The notes: generated by a model from the sequence alone, not told the origin. Positions 45,180 through 56,290 are shown, counted from the first letter of the stretch. The stretch is 64,000 bases of DNA from Denticeps clupeoides (GCF_900700375.1 NC_041726.1:19227850-19291849), one strand, 5' to 3'. Program-made: numbers and translations.

Positions 45180-45382
45180 TAACTATTGTAAAACTTTTAA
45201 AATGAAAGTATTTACATCACTTTGTTAACTTTTTTTAAAGTAAGTTAAGGGGTATTTTCTTTCTTTGATATGTTTTCCCGCCTTTTTTCTTTTTTTTTTA
45301 ACTTCTCTTCAGGTTTCTTTGTCTGTGTGTGCTCTACAACGATCATTCACAGGCTTGGAGCTGAATCGATTAGGTGGGGTTT

Positions 45383-45541
45383 TCCAGCCCTCGGCCTTCA
45401 GGTGCTACGCACCCTGATGTCAATTTAATATCTGATATGTCATATTAAGCGGATTTTTAGAACAGGGAGTCGGCAATAGGGCCTGCTCCATCCGCTCCAT
45501 TCATCGACCCAGTATTGCATTGCCTTTTAGAAGGTGTGCAC
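45383..45541 (+). ncRNA. U2 snRNA-like sequence 2
   Basis: Reference form of the U2-like family; GGTGTGCAC closes the 3' end, as in U2. Confidence 0.75.
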
Positions 45542-45688
45542 TTTATTTGTTGTATTGCAAATAAAAGCTTACCACTCCAACTTTTTGCCTTTTCTCCATC
45601 ATAATTTGACAGTAAAGCGGGAGTTTTCACTCTTTGATATGTGTTCAAGCCCCTTTGGTTTAAAGTTCAAGATTTTCAAGCAGAGTTT

Positions 45689-45808
45689 GTGTACGGACAA
45701 ACCAGCTGAAGAATGCCCAATCTTGTCTGATCTCAGAAGCTATGAAAGCTTGGGCCTGGTTATTATTTGGATGGGAGACTACGTGGGAATGCCAGGTGCT
45801 GTAAGCTT
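45689..45808 (+). rRNA. 5S rRNA-type copy 6 (only copy in its block)
   Basis: Mixed: internal-type 5' part (GAATGCCC) and block-end 3' part (TTATTTGG, ACGTGGGAATGCC). Probably the product of an unequal crossover that deleted the rest of the block. Confidence 0.8.
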
Positions 45809-46015
45809 TAACTATTGTAAAACTTTTAAAATGAAAGTATTTACATCACTTTGTTAACTTTTTTTAAAGTAAGTTAAGGGGTATTTTCTTTCTTTGATAT
45901 GTTTTCCCACCTTTTTTCTTTTCTTTTTTTTTAACTTCTCTTCAGGTTTCTTTGTTTGTGTGTGCTCTACAACGATCATTCACAGGCTTGGAGCTGAATC
46001 GATTAGGTGGGGTTT

Positions 46016-46174
46016 TCCAGCCCTCGGCCTTCAGGTGCTACGCACCCTGATGTCAATTTAATATCTGATATGTCATATTAAGCGGATTTTTAGAACAGCG
46101 AGTCGGCAATAGGGCCTGCTCCATCCGCTCCATTCATCGACCCAATATTGCATTGCCTTTTAGAAGGTGTGCAC
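46016..46174 (+). ncRNA. U2 snRNA-like sequence 3
   Basis: Differs from copy 2 by a few bases; the LTR lies 34 bp downstream. Confidence 0.75.
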
Positions 46175-46204
46175 TTTATTTGTTGTATTGCAAATAAAAG
46201 CTTA

Positions 46205-46208
46205 CCAC
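46205..46208 (+). repeat. Target-site duplication, left (CCAC)
   Basis: CCAC before the LTR matches CCAC at 47490-47493; uninterrupted copies of the array have it once (CTTACCACTCC). Confidence 0.85.
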
Positions 46209-47489
46209 TGTAAGGTTCCCGGCAGGACCAGGCCTGTCCCAGCAGGGGACATCCTGACACCTCAGAAAAACCACGAGAACCAGGAAACGTAATCGATCCA
46301 CAGACTATTCTCTACCAAATGGTCACAAGATCAAAGATTGACCCCCACGGACAATTATTACCAAATGGTCACGAGAACGGGGGGATGAGATCTCTCCCAC
46401 AGATTCATCATCCTGAGGATGGCGGGAAAGCCCCTCTCACCTCTGGGAGAAGCAGAAAGGTTCCTTGAGTGTTTAACTTGAGTACAATATATATATGGAG
46501 GTATCATGACAATACATGCGTGTTTAGATTGATTTTCATTGGCTCAATGTCCCCGGTCACATAAATTGAACAGATATAAGATATAACAAATATGTTAGTA
46601 CTAAAACCAAATCATAAACAACATCAAAGATCTCCAACACTTGAGGGGGTCGTATAGTGACCCCCCCAAAGTGACCCAGATCGAGGATACAAAAGGGAAG
46701 GTGACATGCCGTTCTAGGAGTTACTGCATTCAGGTTCTCCCACACATGCGATGGTTTTAAGAACTCTGCTACCTGTTCTTTAATCCAAAGCTGTGTGTAA
46801 CATCTGTTGGGTATGTTGGATTGATTTTCATTCTATCATTCTATTTTGTTTTGGACAATTAAGGAACTGCATTTACTATATCTGTAGAACTGTGAAGATT
46901 ATGTATCATAATAAATGTAACTATTGATATCCTTAATCTCCAGTCTTGTTATAGAATATTCTGTCAACTAAAGTTGTTGGTTATAGGGGGAACTTTCTGA
47001 TCGTATGGCAACACGCCAGATTTATGTATGTTTAAAGAACTTCTTGATCCTATAGCACGTAAGTAGGTATTTTATGTGAACCGTAGAGAGTTCCTTTTCT
47101 CCTACCCCTGGTGTGATCAGCCTTTCAGTCGGTGCAAATCCGCATGGTAGAAAGTTATTTTATTAATTATACTTGATCTATTAACTGGCCACTGTTTTGC
47201 TGATCAAGATTCGTTAAGTCAATGCAAATTTGCAGAGTCTTTAGTTCTCCCTGACTTTATAAATTATTCAGTCCCTATTGTTCTCTTCATTCCAACTACC
47301 CATCTAAAGTGAATAGTCTTGGTAGTTATATTGGAGTCAGATTATACAGATCTAAGACTATTTATCCGGTTGATAAATAAATTAGTTTTGTAGATTCGTT
47401 ATTTTATTTTGCGTCATAAAACGTCATACACGTTAAACCCTTCACCGTCGTATCAGGTTCCGTTATTGGGCTGATAGGCGGGTTTTACA
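46209..47489. mobile_element. Solitary LTR (retrovirus/Ty3-like retroelement fossil)
   Basis: 1281 bp starting TGTAAGG and ending TTTTACA, short inverted ends with TG...CA, flanked by a 4-bp target duplication. No internal region, primer-binding site or second LTR is present, so it looks like a solo LTR left by LTR-LTR recombination. A TATA-rich stretch lies near 46485 and an AATAAA at 47376, consistent with LTR promoter and poly(A) signals. Four-base duplications fit some Ty3/gypsy and gamma-type retroviral families; the family is not recognised. The clean ends suggest a fairly young insertion. Short reading frames inside are chance. Confidence 0.85.
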
Positions 47490-47493
47490 CCAC
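47490..47493 (+). repeat. Target-site duplication, right (CCAC)
   Basis: Pairs with 46205-46208. Confidence 0.85.
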
Positions 47494-47606
47494 TCCAACT
47501 TTTTGCCTTTTCTCCATCATAATTTGACAGTAAAGCGGGAGTTTTCACTCTTTGATATGTGTTCAAGCCCCTTTGGTTTAAAGTTTAAGATTTTCAAGCA
47601 GACTTT

Positions 47607-47726
47607 GTGTACGGACAAACCAGCTGAAGAATGCCCAATCTTGTCTGATCTCAGAAGCTAAGAAGGCTTGGGCCTGGTTAGTACTTGGATGGGAGACTAC
47701 CTGGGAATACCAGGTGCTTTAAGCTT
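47607..47726 (+). rRNA. 5S rRNA-type copy 7
   Basis: Internal subtype; GTGCTTTAAGC at the 3' end. Confidence 0.8.
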
Positions 47727-47885
47727 TATCTATTGAAAAACTTTTAAAATGAAAGTATTTACATGGCTTTGTTAGCTTTTTTTGCCTTTTCTCCATCATA
47801 AATTGACAGTAAAGCGGGAGTTTTCACTCTTTGATATGTGTTCAAGCCCCTTTGGTTTAAAGTTCAAGATTTTCAAGCAGAGTTT

Positions 47886-48005
47886 GTGTACGGACAAACC
47901 AGCTGAAGATTGCCCAATCTTGTCTGATCTCAGAAGCTAAGAAAGCTTGGGCCTGGTTATTACTTGGATGGGAGACTACGTGGGAATGCCAGGTGCTGTA
48001 AGCTT
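47886..48005 (+). rRNA. 5S rRNA-type copy 8 (block-end type)
   Basis: As copy 2. Confidence 0.8.
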
Positions 48006-48212
48006 TAACTATTGTAAAACTTTTAAAATGAAAGTATTTACATCACTTTGTTACCTTTTTTTAAAGTAAGTTAAGGGGTATTTTGTTTCTTTGATATGTT
48101 TTCCCACCTTTTTTCTTTTTTTTTTTTTTACCTTCTCTTCAGGTTTCTTTGTTTGTGTGTGCTCTACAACGATCATTCACAGGCTTGGAGCTGAATCGAT
48201 TAGGTGGGGTTT

Positions 48213-48371
48213 TCCAGCCCTCGGCCTTCAGGTGCTACGCACCCTGATGTCAATTTAATATCTGATATGTCATATTAAGCGGATTTTTAAAACAGTGAGT
48301 CGGCAATAGGACCTGCTCCATCCGCTCCATTCATCGACCCAGTATTGCATTGCCTTTTAGAAGGTGTGCAC
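48213..48371 (+). ncRNA. U2 snRNA-like sequence 4
   Basis: Few changes (AACAGTGAGTCGG, GGACCTGCTCC). Confidence 0.75.
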
Positions 48372-48518
48372 TTTATTTGTTGTATTGCAAATAAAAGCTT
48401 ACCACTCCAACTTTTTGCCTTTTCTCCATCATAATTTGACAGTAAAGCGGGAGTTTTCACTCTTTGATATGTGTTCAAGCCCCTTTGGTTTAAAGTTCAA
48501 GATTTTCAAGCAGAGTTT

Positions 48519-48638
48519 GTGTACAGACAAACCAGCTGAAGAATGCCCAATCTTGTCTGATCTCAGAAGCTAAGAAGGCTTGGGCCTGGTTAGTACTTGG
48601 ATGGGAGACTACCTGGGAATACCAGGTGCTGTAAGCTT
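48519..48638 (+). rRNA. 5S rRNA-type copy 9
   Basis: Internal subtype, GTACAGAC start. Confidence 0.8.
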
Positions 48639-48797
48639 TATCTATTGAAAAACTTTTAAAATGAAAGTATTTACATGGCTTTGTTAGCTTTTTTTGCCTT
48701 TTCTCCATCATAATTTGACAGTAAAGCGGGAGTTTTCACTCTTTGATATGTGTTCAAGCCCCTTTGGTTTAAAGTTCAAGATTTTCAAGTAAACTTT

Positions 48798-48917
48798 GTG
48801 TACGGACAAACCAGCTGAAGAATGCCCAATCTTGTCTGATCTCAGAAGCTAAGAAGGCTTGGGCCTGGTTAGTGTTTGGATGGGAGACTACCTGTGAATA
48901 CCAGGTGCTGTAAGCTT
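48798..48917 (+). rRNA. 5S rRNA-type copy 10
   Basis: Internal subtype with GTGTTTGG and CCTGTGAATACC, shared with copies 16 and 20. Confidence 0.8.
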
Positions 48918-49077
48918 TATCTATTGAAAAACTTTTCAAATAAAAGTATTTACATGGCTTTGTTAGCTTTTTTTGCCTTTTCTCCATCATAATTTGACAG
49001 TAAAGCGGGAGTTTTCGCACTTTATAATGTTTTCAAAGCCCTTTTGGTTTAGAGTTCAAGATTTTCAAGCAGAGTTT

Positions 49078-49197
49078 GTGTACGGACAAACCAGCTGAAG
49101 AATGCCCAATCTTGTCTGATCTCAGAAGCTAAGAAGGCTTGGGCCTGGTTAGTACTTGGATGGGAGACTACATGGGAATACCAGGTGCTGTAAGCTT
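49078..49197 (+). rRNA. 5S rRNA-type copy 11
   Basis: Internal subtype. Confidence 0.8.
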
Positions 49198-49357
49198 TAT
49201 CTATTGAAAAACTTTTAAAATGAAAGTTTTTTGCATGGCTTTGTTAGCTTTTTTTGCCTTTTATCCATCATAATTTGACAGTAAAGCGGGAGTTTTCACT
49301 CTTTGATATGTGTTCAAGCCCCTTTGGTTTAAAGTTCAAGATTTTCAAGCAGAGTTT

Positions 49358-49477
49358 GTGTACGGACAAACCACCTGAAGAATGCCCAATCTTGTCTGAT
49401 CTCAGAAGCTAAGAAGGCTTGGGCCTGGTTAGTACTTGGATGGGAGACTACATGGGAATACCAGGTGCTGTAAGCTT
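49358..49477 (+). rRNA. 5S rRNA-type copy 12
   Basis: Internal subtype, one change in helix II (CCACCTG). Confidence 0.8.
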
Positions 49478-49637
49478 TATCTATTAAAAAACTTTTAAAA
49501 TGAAAGTTTTTTGCATGGCTTTGTTAGCTTTTTTTGCCTTTTCTCCATCATAATTTGACAGTAAAGCGGGAGTTTTCACTCTTTGATATGTGTTCAAGCC
49601 CCTTTGGTTTAAAGTTCAAGATTTTCAAGCAGAGTTT

Positions 49638-49757
49638 GTGTACGGACAAACCAGCTGAAGAATGCCCAATCTTGTCTGATCTCAGAAGCTAAGAAAGCTT
49701 GGGCCTGGTTATTACTTGGATGGGAGACTACGTGGGAATGCCAGGTGCTGTAAGCTT
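49638..49757 (+). rRNA. 5S rRNA-type copy 13 (block-end type)
   Basis: Block-end 3' part with internal-type GAATGCCC. Confidence 0.8.
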
Positions 49758-49971
49758 TAACTATTGTAAAACTTTTAAAATGAAAGTATTTACATCACTT
49801 TGTTAACTTTTTTAAAAGTAAGTTAATGGGTATTTCCTTTCTTTGATATGTTTTCCCGCCTTTTTTCTTTTTTTTTTTTTTTTTTTTTAACTTCTCTTCA
49901 GGTTTCTTTGTCTGTGTGTGCTCTACAACGATCATTCACAGGCTTGGAGCTGAATCGATTAGGTGGGGTTT

Positions 49972-50130
49972 TCCAGCCCTCGGCCTTCAGGTGCTACGCA
50001 CCCTGATGTCAATTTAATATCTGATATGTCATATTAAGCGGATTTTTAGAACAGGGAGTCGGCAATAGGGCCTGCTCCATCCGCTCCATTCATCGACCCA
50101 GTATTGCATTGCCTTTTAGAAGGTGTGCAC
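49972..50130 (+). ncRNA. U2 snRNA-like sequence 5
   Basis: As copy 2; preceded by a long T tract at about 49868-49888. Confidence 0.75.
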
Positions 50131-50277
50131 TTTATTTGTTGTATTGCAAATAAAAGCTTACCACTCCAACTTTTTGCCTTTTCTCCATCATAATTTGACA
50201 GTAAAGCGGGAGTTTTCACTCTTTGATATGTGTTCAAGCCCCTTTGGTTTAAAGTTCAAGATTTTCAAGCAGACTTT

Positions 50278-50397
50278 GTGTATGGACAAACCAGCTGAAG
50301 AATGCCCAATCTTGTCTGATCTCAGAAGCTAAGAAGTCTTGGGCCTGGTTAGTGCTTGGATGGGAGACTACGTGGGAATACCAGGTGCTGTAAGCTT
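50278..50397 (+). rRNA. 5S rRNA-type copy 14
   Basis: AAGTCTTGGG and GTGCTTGG variant, shared with copies 15 and 19; the 5' CpG is also lost here (TATGGAC). Confidence 0.8.
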
Positions 50398-50556
50398 TAT
50401 CTATTGAAAAACTTTTAAAATGAAAGTATTTACATGGCTTTGTTAGCTTTTTTTGCCTTTTCTCCATCATAATTTGACAGTAAAGCGGGAGTTTTCACTC
50501 TTTGATATCTGTTCAAGCCCCTTTGGTTTAAAGTTCAAGATTTTCAAGCAGACTTT

Positions 50557-50676
50557 GTGTACGGACAAACCAGCTGAAGAATGCCCAATCTTGTCTGATC
50601 TCAGAAGCTAAGAAGTCTTGGGCCTGGTTAGTGCTTGGATGGGAGACTATGTGGGAATACCAGGTGCTGTAAGCTT
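50557..50676 (+). rRNA. 5S rRNA-type copy 15
   Basis: As copy 14 but TACGGAC, and CTATGTGGG near the 3' end. Confidence 0.8.
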
Positions 50677-50835
50677 TATCTATTGAAAAACTTTTAAAAT
50701 GAAAGTATTTACATGGCTTTGTTAGCTTTTTTTGCCTTTTCTCCATCATAATTTGACAGTAAAGCGGGAGTTTTCACTCTTTGATATGTGTTCAAGCCCC
50801 TTTGGTTTAAAGTTCAAGATTTTCAAGCAGAGTTT

Positions 50836-50955
50836 GTGTACAGACAAACCAGCTGAAGAATGCCCAATCTTGTCTGATCTCAGAAGCTAAGAAGGCTTGG
50901 GCCTGGTTAGTGTTTGGATGGGAGACTACCTGTGAATACCAGGTGCTGTAAGCTT
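50836..50955 (+). rRNA. 5S rRNA-type copy 16
   Basis: GTGTTTGG, CCTGTGAATACC. Confidence 0.8.
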
Positions 50956-51115
50956 TATCTATTGAAAAACTTTTCAAATGAAAGTATTTACATGGCTTTG
51001 TTAGCTTTTTTTGAATTTTCTCCATCATAATTTGACAGTAAAGCGGGAGTTTTCGCACTTTATAATGTTTTCAAAGCCCTTTTGGTTTAAAGTTCAAGAT
51101 TTTCAAGCAGAGTTT

Positions 51116-51235
51116 GTGTACGGACAAAGTAGCTGAAGAATGCCCAATCTTGTCTGATCTCAGAAGCTACGAAGGCTTGGGCCTTGTTAGTACTTGGATG
51201 GGAGACTACCTGGGAATACCAGCTGCTGTAAGCTT
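51116..51235 (+). rRNA. 5S rRNA-type copy 17
   Basis: Most altered of its block: ACAAAGTAGC, GCTACGAAGG and CCAGCTGCTG. Confidence 0.75.
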
Positions 51236-51394
51236 TATCTATTGAAAAACATTTAAAATGAAAGTATTTACATGGCTTTGTTAGCTTTTTTTGCCTTTTC
51301 TCCATCATAAATTGACAGTAAAGCGGGAGTTTTCACTCTTTGATATGTGTTCAAGCCCCTTTGGTTTAAAGTTCAAGATTTTCAAGCAGAGTTT

Positions 51395-51514
51395 GTGTAC
51401 GGACAAACCAGATGAAGATTGCCCAATCTTGTCTGATCTCAGAAGCTAAGAAAGCTTGGGCCTGGTTATTACTTGGATGGGAGACTACGTGGGAATGCCA
51501 GGTGCTGTAAGCTT
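51395..51514 (+). rRNA. 5S rRNA-type copy 18 (block-end type)
   Basis: As copy 2, with CAGATGAAG. Confidence 0.8.
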
Positions 51515-51729
51515 TAACTATTGTAAAACTTTTAAAATGAAAGTATTTACATCACTTTGTTAACTTTTTTTAAAGTAAGTTAAGGGGTATTTCCTTTCTT
51601 TGATATGTTTTCCCGCCTTTTTTCTTTTTTTTTTTTTTTTTTTTTTAACTTCTCTTCAGGTTTCTTTGTCTGTGTGTGCTCTACAACGATCATTCACAGG
51701 CTTGGAGCTGAATCGATTAGGTGGGGTTT

Positions 51730-51888
51730 TCCAGCCCTCGGCCTTCAGGTGCTACGCACCCTGATGTCAATTTAATATCTGATATGTCATATTAAGCGGA
51801 TTTTTAGAACAGGGAGTCGGCAATAGGGCCTGCTCCATCCGCTCCATTCATCGACCCAGTATTGCATTGCCTTTTAGAAGGTGTGCAC
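51730..51888 (+). ncRNA. U2 snRNA-like sequence 6
   Basis: As copy 2. Confidence 0.75.
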
Positions 51889-52035
51889 TTTATTTGTTGT
51901 ATTGCAAATAAAAGCTTACCACTCCAACTTTTTGCCTTTTCTCCATCATAATTTGACAGTAAAGCGGGAGTTTTCACTCTTTGATATGTGTTCAAGCCCC
52001 TTTGGTTTAAAGTTCAAGATTTTCAAGCAGACCTT

Positions 52036-52155
52036 GTGTACGGACAAACCAGCTGAAGAATGCCCAATCTTGTCTGATCTCAGAAGCTAAGAAGTCTTGG
52101 GCCTGGTTAGTGCTTGGATGGGAGACTACCTGGGAATACCAGGTGCTGTAAGCTT
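52036..52155 (+). rRNA. 5S rRNA-type copy 19
   Basis: As copy 15; the block is a 1477-bp version of the preceding 1758-bp block with one 5S unit fewer. Confidence 0.8.
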
Positions 52156-52314
52156 TGTCTATTGAAAAACTTTTAAAATGAAAGTATTTACATGGCTTTG
52201 TTAGCTTTTTTTGCCTTTTCTCCATCATAATTTGACAGTAAAGCGGGAGTTTTCACTCTTTGATATGTGTTCAAGCCCCTTTGGTTTAAAGTTCAAGATT
52301 TTCAAGCAGAGTTT

Positions 52315-52434
52315 GTGTACGGACAAACCAGCTGAAGAATGCCCAATCTTGTCTGATCTCAGAAGCTAAGAAGGCTTGGGCCTGGTTAGTGTTTGGATGG
52401 GAGACTACCTGTGAATACCAGGTGCTGTAAGCTT
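52315..52434 (+). rRNA. 5S rRNA-type copy 20
   Basis: As copy 16. Confidence 0.8.
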
Positions 52435-52594
52435 TATCTATTGAAAAACTTTTCAAATGAAAGTATTTACATGGCTTTGTTAGCTTTTTTTGCCTTTTCT
52501 CCATCATAATTTGACAGTAAAGCGGGAGTTTTCGCACTTTATAATGTTTTCAAAGCCCTTTAGGTTTAAAGTTCAAGATTTTCAAGCAGAGTTT

Positions 52595-52714
52595 GTGTAC
52601 GGACAAACCAGCTGAAGAATGCCCAATCTTGTCTGATCTCAGAAGCTAAGAAGGCTTGGGCCTTGTTAGTACTTGGATGGGAGACTACCTGGGAATACCA
52701 GCTGCTGTAAGCTT
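52595..52714 (+). rRNA. 5S rRNA-type copy 21
   Basis: Shares CCTTGTTAG and CCAGCTGCTG with copy 17. Confidence 0.8.
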
Positions 52715-52873
52715 TATCTATTGAAAAACTTTTAAAATGAAAGTATTTACATGGCTTTGTTAGCTTTTTTTGCCTTTTCTCCATCATAAATTGACAGTAA
52801 AGCGGGAGTTTTCACTCTTTGATATGTGTTCAAGCCCCTTTGGTTTAAAGTTCAAGATTTTCAAGCAGAGTTT

Positions 52874-52993
52874 GTGTACGGACAAACCAGCTGAAGATTG
52901 CCCAATCTTGTCTGATCTCAGAAGCTAAGAAAGCTTGGGCCTGGTTATTACTTGGATGGGAGACTACGTGGGAATGCCAGGTGCTGTAAGCTT
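52874..52993 (+). rRNA. 5S rRNA-type copy 22 (block-end type)
   Basis: As copy 2. Confidence 0.8.
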
Positions 52994-53206
52994 TAACTAT
53001 TGTAAAACTTTTAAAATGAAAGTATTTACATCACTTTGTTAACTTTTTTTAAAGTAAGTTAAGGGGTATTTCCTTTCTTTGATATGTTTTCCCGCCTTTT
53101 TTCTTTTTTTTTTTTTTTTTTTTAACTTCTCTTCAGGTTTCTTTGTCTGTGTGTGCTCTACAACGATCATTCACAGGCTTGGAGCTGAATCGATTAGGTG
53201 GGGTTT

Positions 53207-53365
53207 TCCAGCCCTCGGCCTTCAGGTGCTACGCACCCTGATGTCAATTTAATATCTGATATGTCATATTAAGCGGATTTTTAGAACAGGGAGTCGGCAA
53301 TAGGGCCTGCTCCATCCGCTCCATTCATCGACCCAGTATTGCATTGCCTTTTAGAAGGTGTGCAC
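53207..53365 (+). ncRNA. U2 snRNA-like sequence 7
   Basis: As copy 2. Confidence 0.75.
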
Positions 53366-53512
53366 TTTATTTGTTGTATTGCAAATAAAAGCTTACCACT
53401 CCAACTTTTTGCCTTTTCTCCATCATAATTTGACAGTAAAGCGGGAGTTTTCACTCTTTGATATGTGTTCAAGCCCCTTTGGTTTAAAGTTCAAGATTTT
53501 CAAGCAGAGTTT

Positions 53513-53632
53513 GTGTACGGACATACCAGCTGAAGAATGCCCAATCTTGTCTGATCTCAGAAGCTAAGAAGGCTTGGGCCTGGTTAGTACTTGGATGGGA
53601 GACTACCTGGGAATACCAGGTGCTGTAAGCTT
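53513..53632 (+). rRNA. 5S rRNA-type copy 23
   Basis: Internal subtype, GGACATACC. Confidence 0.8.
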
Positions 53633-53791
53633 TATCTATTGAAAAACTTTTAAAATGAAAGTATTTACATGGCTTTGTTAGCTTTTTTTGCCTTTTCTCC
53701 ATCATAATTTGACAGTAAAGCGGGAGTTTTCACTCTTTGATATGTGTTCAAGCCTCTTTGGTTTAAAGTTCAAGATTTTCAAGCAGAGTTT

Positions 53792-53911
53792 GTGTACGGA
53801 CAAACCAGCTGAAGATTGCCCAATCTTGTCTGATCTCAGAAGCTAAGAAAGCTTAGGCCTGGTTATTACTTGGATGGGAGACTACGTGGGAATGCCAGGT
53901 GCTGTAAGCTT
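53792..53911 (+). rRNA. 5S rRNA-type copy 24 (block-end type)
   Basis: As copy 2, with GCTTAGGCC. Confidence 0.8.
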
Positions 53912-54014
53912 TAACTATTGTAAAACTTTTAAAATGAAAGTATTTACATCACTTTGTTACCTTTTTTTAAAGTAAGTTAAGGGGTATTTTCTTTCTTTGA
54001 TATGTTTTCCCGCC

Positions 54015-54045
<31 letters not shown>

Positions 54046-54127
54046 ACTTCTCTTCAGGTTTCTTTGTCTGTGTGTGCTCTACAACGATCATTCACAGGCT
54101 TGGAGCTGAATCGATTAGATGTGATTT

Positions 54128-54285
54128 TCCAGCCCTCGGCCTTCAGGTGCTACGCACCCTGATGTCAATTTAATATCTGATATGTCATATTAAGCGGATT
54201 TTTAGAACAGGGAGTCGGCAATAGGGCCTGCTCCATCCGCTCCATTCATCGACCCAGTATTGCATTGCCTCTAGAAGGTGTGCAC
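54128..54285 (+). ncRNA. U2 snRNA-like sequence 8
   Basis: First of a subtype with GATGTGATTTTCCAG upstream and GCCTCTAGAAGG near the 3' end. Confidence 0.75.
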
Positions 54286-54432
54286 TTTATTTGTTGTATT
54301 GCAAATAAAAGCTTACCACTCCAACTTTTTGCCTTTTCTCCATCATAATTTGACAGTAAAGCGAGAGTTTTCACTCTTTGATATGTGTTCAAGCCCCTTT
54401 GGTTTAAAGTTCAAGATTTTCAAGCAGAGTTT

Positions 54433-54552
54433 GTGTACGGACAAACCAGCTGAAGAATGCCCAATCTTGTCTGATCTCAGAAGCTAAGAAGGCTTGGGCC
54501 TGGTTAGTACTTGGATGGGAGACTACCTGGGAATAACAGGTGCTGTAAGCTT
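54433..54552 (+). rRNA. 5S rRNA-type copy 25
   Basis: Internal subtype with GGGAATAACAGG. Confidence 0.8.
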
Positions 54553-54712
54553 TAACTATTGAAAAACTTTTAAAATGAAAGTATTTACATGGCTTTGTTA
54601 GCTTTTTTTGCCTTTTCTCCATCATAATTTGACAGTAAAGCGGGAGTTTTCGCACTTTATAATGTTTTCAAAGCCCTTTTGGTTTAAAGTTCAAGATTTT
54701 CAAGCAGAGTTT

Positions 54713-54832
54713 GTGTACGGACAAACCAGCTGAAGAATGCCCAATCTTGTTTGATCTCAGAAGCTAAGAAGGCTTGGGCCTGGTTAGTACTTGGATGGGA
54801 GACTACCTGGGAATACCAGGTGCTGTAAGCTT
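54713..54832 (+). rRNA. 5S rRNA-type copy 26
   Basis: Internal subtype, TTGTTTGATC. Confidence 0.8.
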
Positions 54833-54991
54833 TAACTATTGAAAAACTTTTAAAATGAAAGTATTTAAATGGCTTTGTTAGCTTTTTTTGCGTTTTCTCC
54901 ATCATAATTTGATAGTAAAGCAGGAGTTTTCGCACTTTATAATGTTCTCAAAGTCCTTTTGTTTAAAGTCCAAGATTTTCAAACAGAGTTT

Positions 54992-55111
54992 GCTTACAGA
55001 CATGCCAGCTGAAGATTGCCCAATCTTGTCTGTTCTCAGAAGCTAAGAAGGCTTGGGCCTGGTTAGTACTTGGATGGGAGACTACGTGGGAATGCCAGGT
55101 GCTGTAAGCTT
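54992..55111 (+). rRNA. 5S rRNA-type copy 27 (GCTTAC type)
   Basis: Begins GCTTACAGACATGCC, giving a fully paired helix I end with GTAAGC, closest to the usual teleost 5S ends. It carries TGTTCTCAG in helix III. Confidence 0.82.
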
Positions 55112-55270
55112 TAACTATTGTTAAACTTTTAAAATGAAAGTATTTACATGGCTTTGTTAGCTTTTTTTGCCTTTTCTCCATCATAATTTGACAGTAAAGC
55201 GGGAGCTTTCACTCTTTGATATGTGTTCAAGCCTCTTTGGTTTAAAGTTCAAGATTTTCAAGAAGAGTTT

Positions 55271-55390
55271 GTGTACAGACAAACCAGCTGAAGAATGCCC
55301 AAACTTGTCTGATCTCAGAAGCTAAGAAGGCTTGGGCCTGGTTAGTACTTGGATGGGAGACTACCTGGGAATACCAGGTGCTGTAAGCTT
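55271..55390 (+). rRNA. 5S rRNA-type copy 28
   Basis: Upstream CAAGAAGAG marker; CCAAACTTG in the RNA. Confidence 0.8.
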
Positions 55391-55550
55391 TAACTATTGA
55401 AAAACTTTTAAAATGAAAGTATTTACATGGCTTTGTTAGCTTTTTTTGCCTTTTCTCCATCATAATTTGACAGTAAAGCGGGAGTTTTCGCACTTTATAA
55501 TGTTTTCTAAGCCCTTTTGGTTTAAAGTTCAAGATTTTCAAGCAGAGTTT

Positions 55551-55670
55551 GTGTACGGACAAACCAGCTAAAGAATGCCCAATCTTGTCTGATCTCAGAA
55601 GCTAAGAAGGCTTGGGCCAGGTTAGTACTTGGATGGGAGACTACCTGGGAATGCCAAGTGCTGTATGCTT
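55551..55670 (+). rRNA. 5S rRNA-type copy 29 (GTATGC-end type)
   Basis: GGGCCAGG, CCAAGTGCTGTATGC. The 3' GTATGC pairs fully with 5' GTGTAC when G-U pairs are allowed. Confidence 0.8.
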
Positions 55671-55887
55671 TAACTATTGAAAAACTTTTAAAATGAAAGT
55701 ATTTACATCACTTTGTTAACTTTTTTTAAAGTAAGTTAAGGGGTATTTTCTTTCTTTGATATGTTTTCCCGCCTTTTTTCTTTTTTTTTTTTTTTTTTTT
55801 TTTTAACTTCTCTTCAGGTTTCTTTGTCTGTGTGTGCTCTACAACGATCATTCACAGGCTTGGAGCTGAATCGATTAGATGTGATTT

Positions 55888-56045
55888 TCCAGCCCTCGGC
55901 CTTCAGGTGCTACGCACCCTGATGTCAATTTAATATCTGATATGTCATATTAAGCGGATTTTTAGAACAGGGAGTCGGCAATAGGGCCTGCTCCATCCGC
56001 TCCATTCATCGACCCAGTATTGCATTGCCTCTAGAAGGTGTGCAC
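55888..56045 (+). ncRNA. U2 snRNA-like sequence 9
   Basis: As copy 8. Confidence 0.75.
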
Positions 56046-56170
56046 TTTATTTGTTGTATTGCAAATAAAAGCTTACCACTCCAACTTTTTGCCTTTTCTC
56101 CATGATAATTTGACAGTAAAGCGTGTTCAAGCCCCTTTGGCTTAAAGTTCAAGATTTTCATGCATAGTTT

Positions 56171-56290
56171 GTGTACGGTTAAAACAGCTGAAGATTGCCC
56201 AATCTTGTCTGATCTCAGAAGCTAAGAAGGCTTGGGCCTGGTTAGTACTTGGATGGGAGACTACCTGGGAATACCAGGTGCTGTAAGCTT
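56171..56290 (+). rRNA. 5S rRNA-type copy 30
   Basis: Altered 5' end GTGTACGGTTAAAACAGC; shorter spacer before it. Confidence 0.78.

Noticed and set aside
46557-46745. 62-residue frame inside the LTR
   Set aside because: Lies in LTR non-coding sequence, with no recognisable domain.
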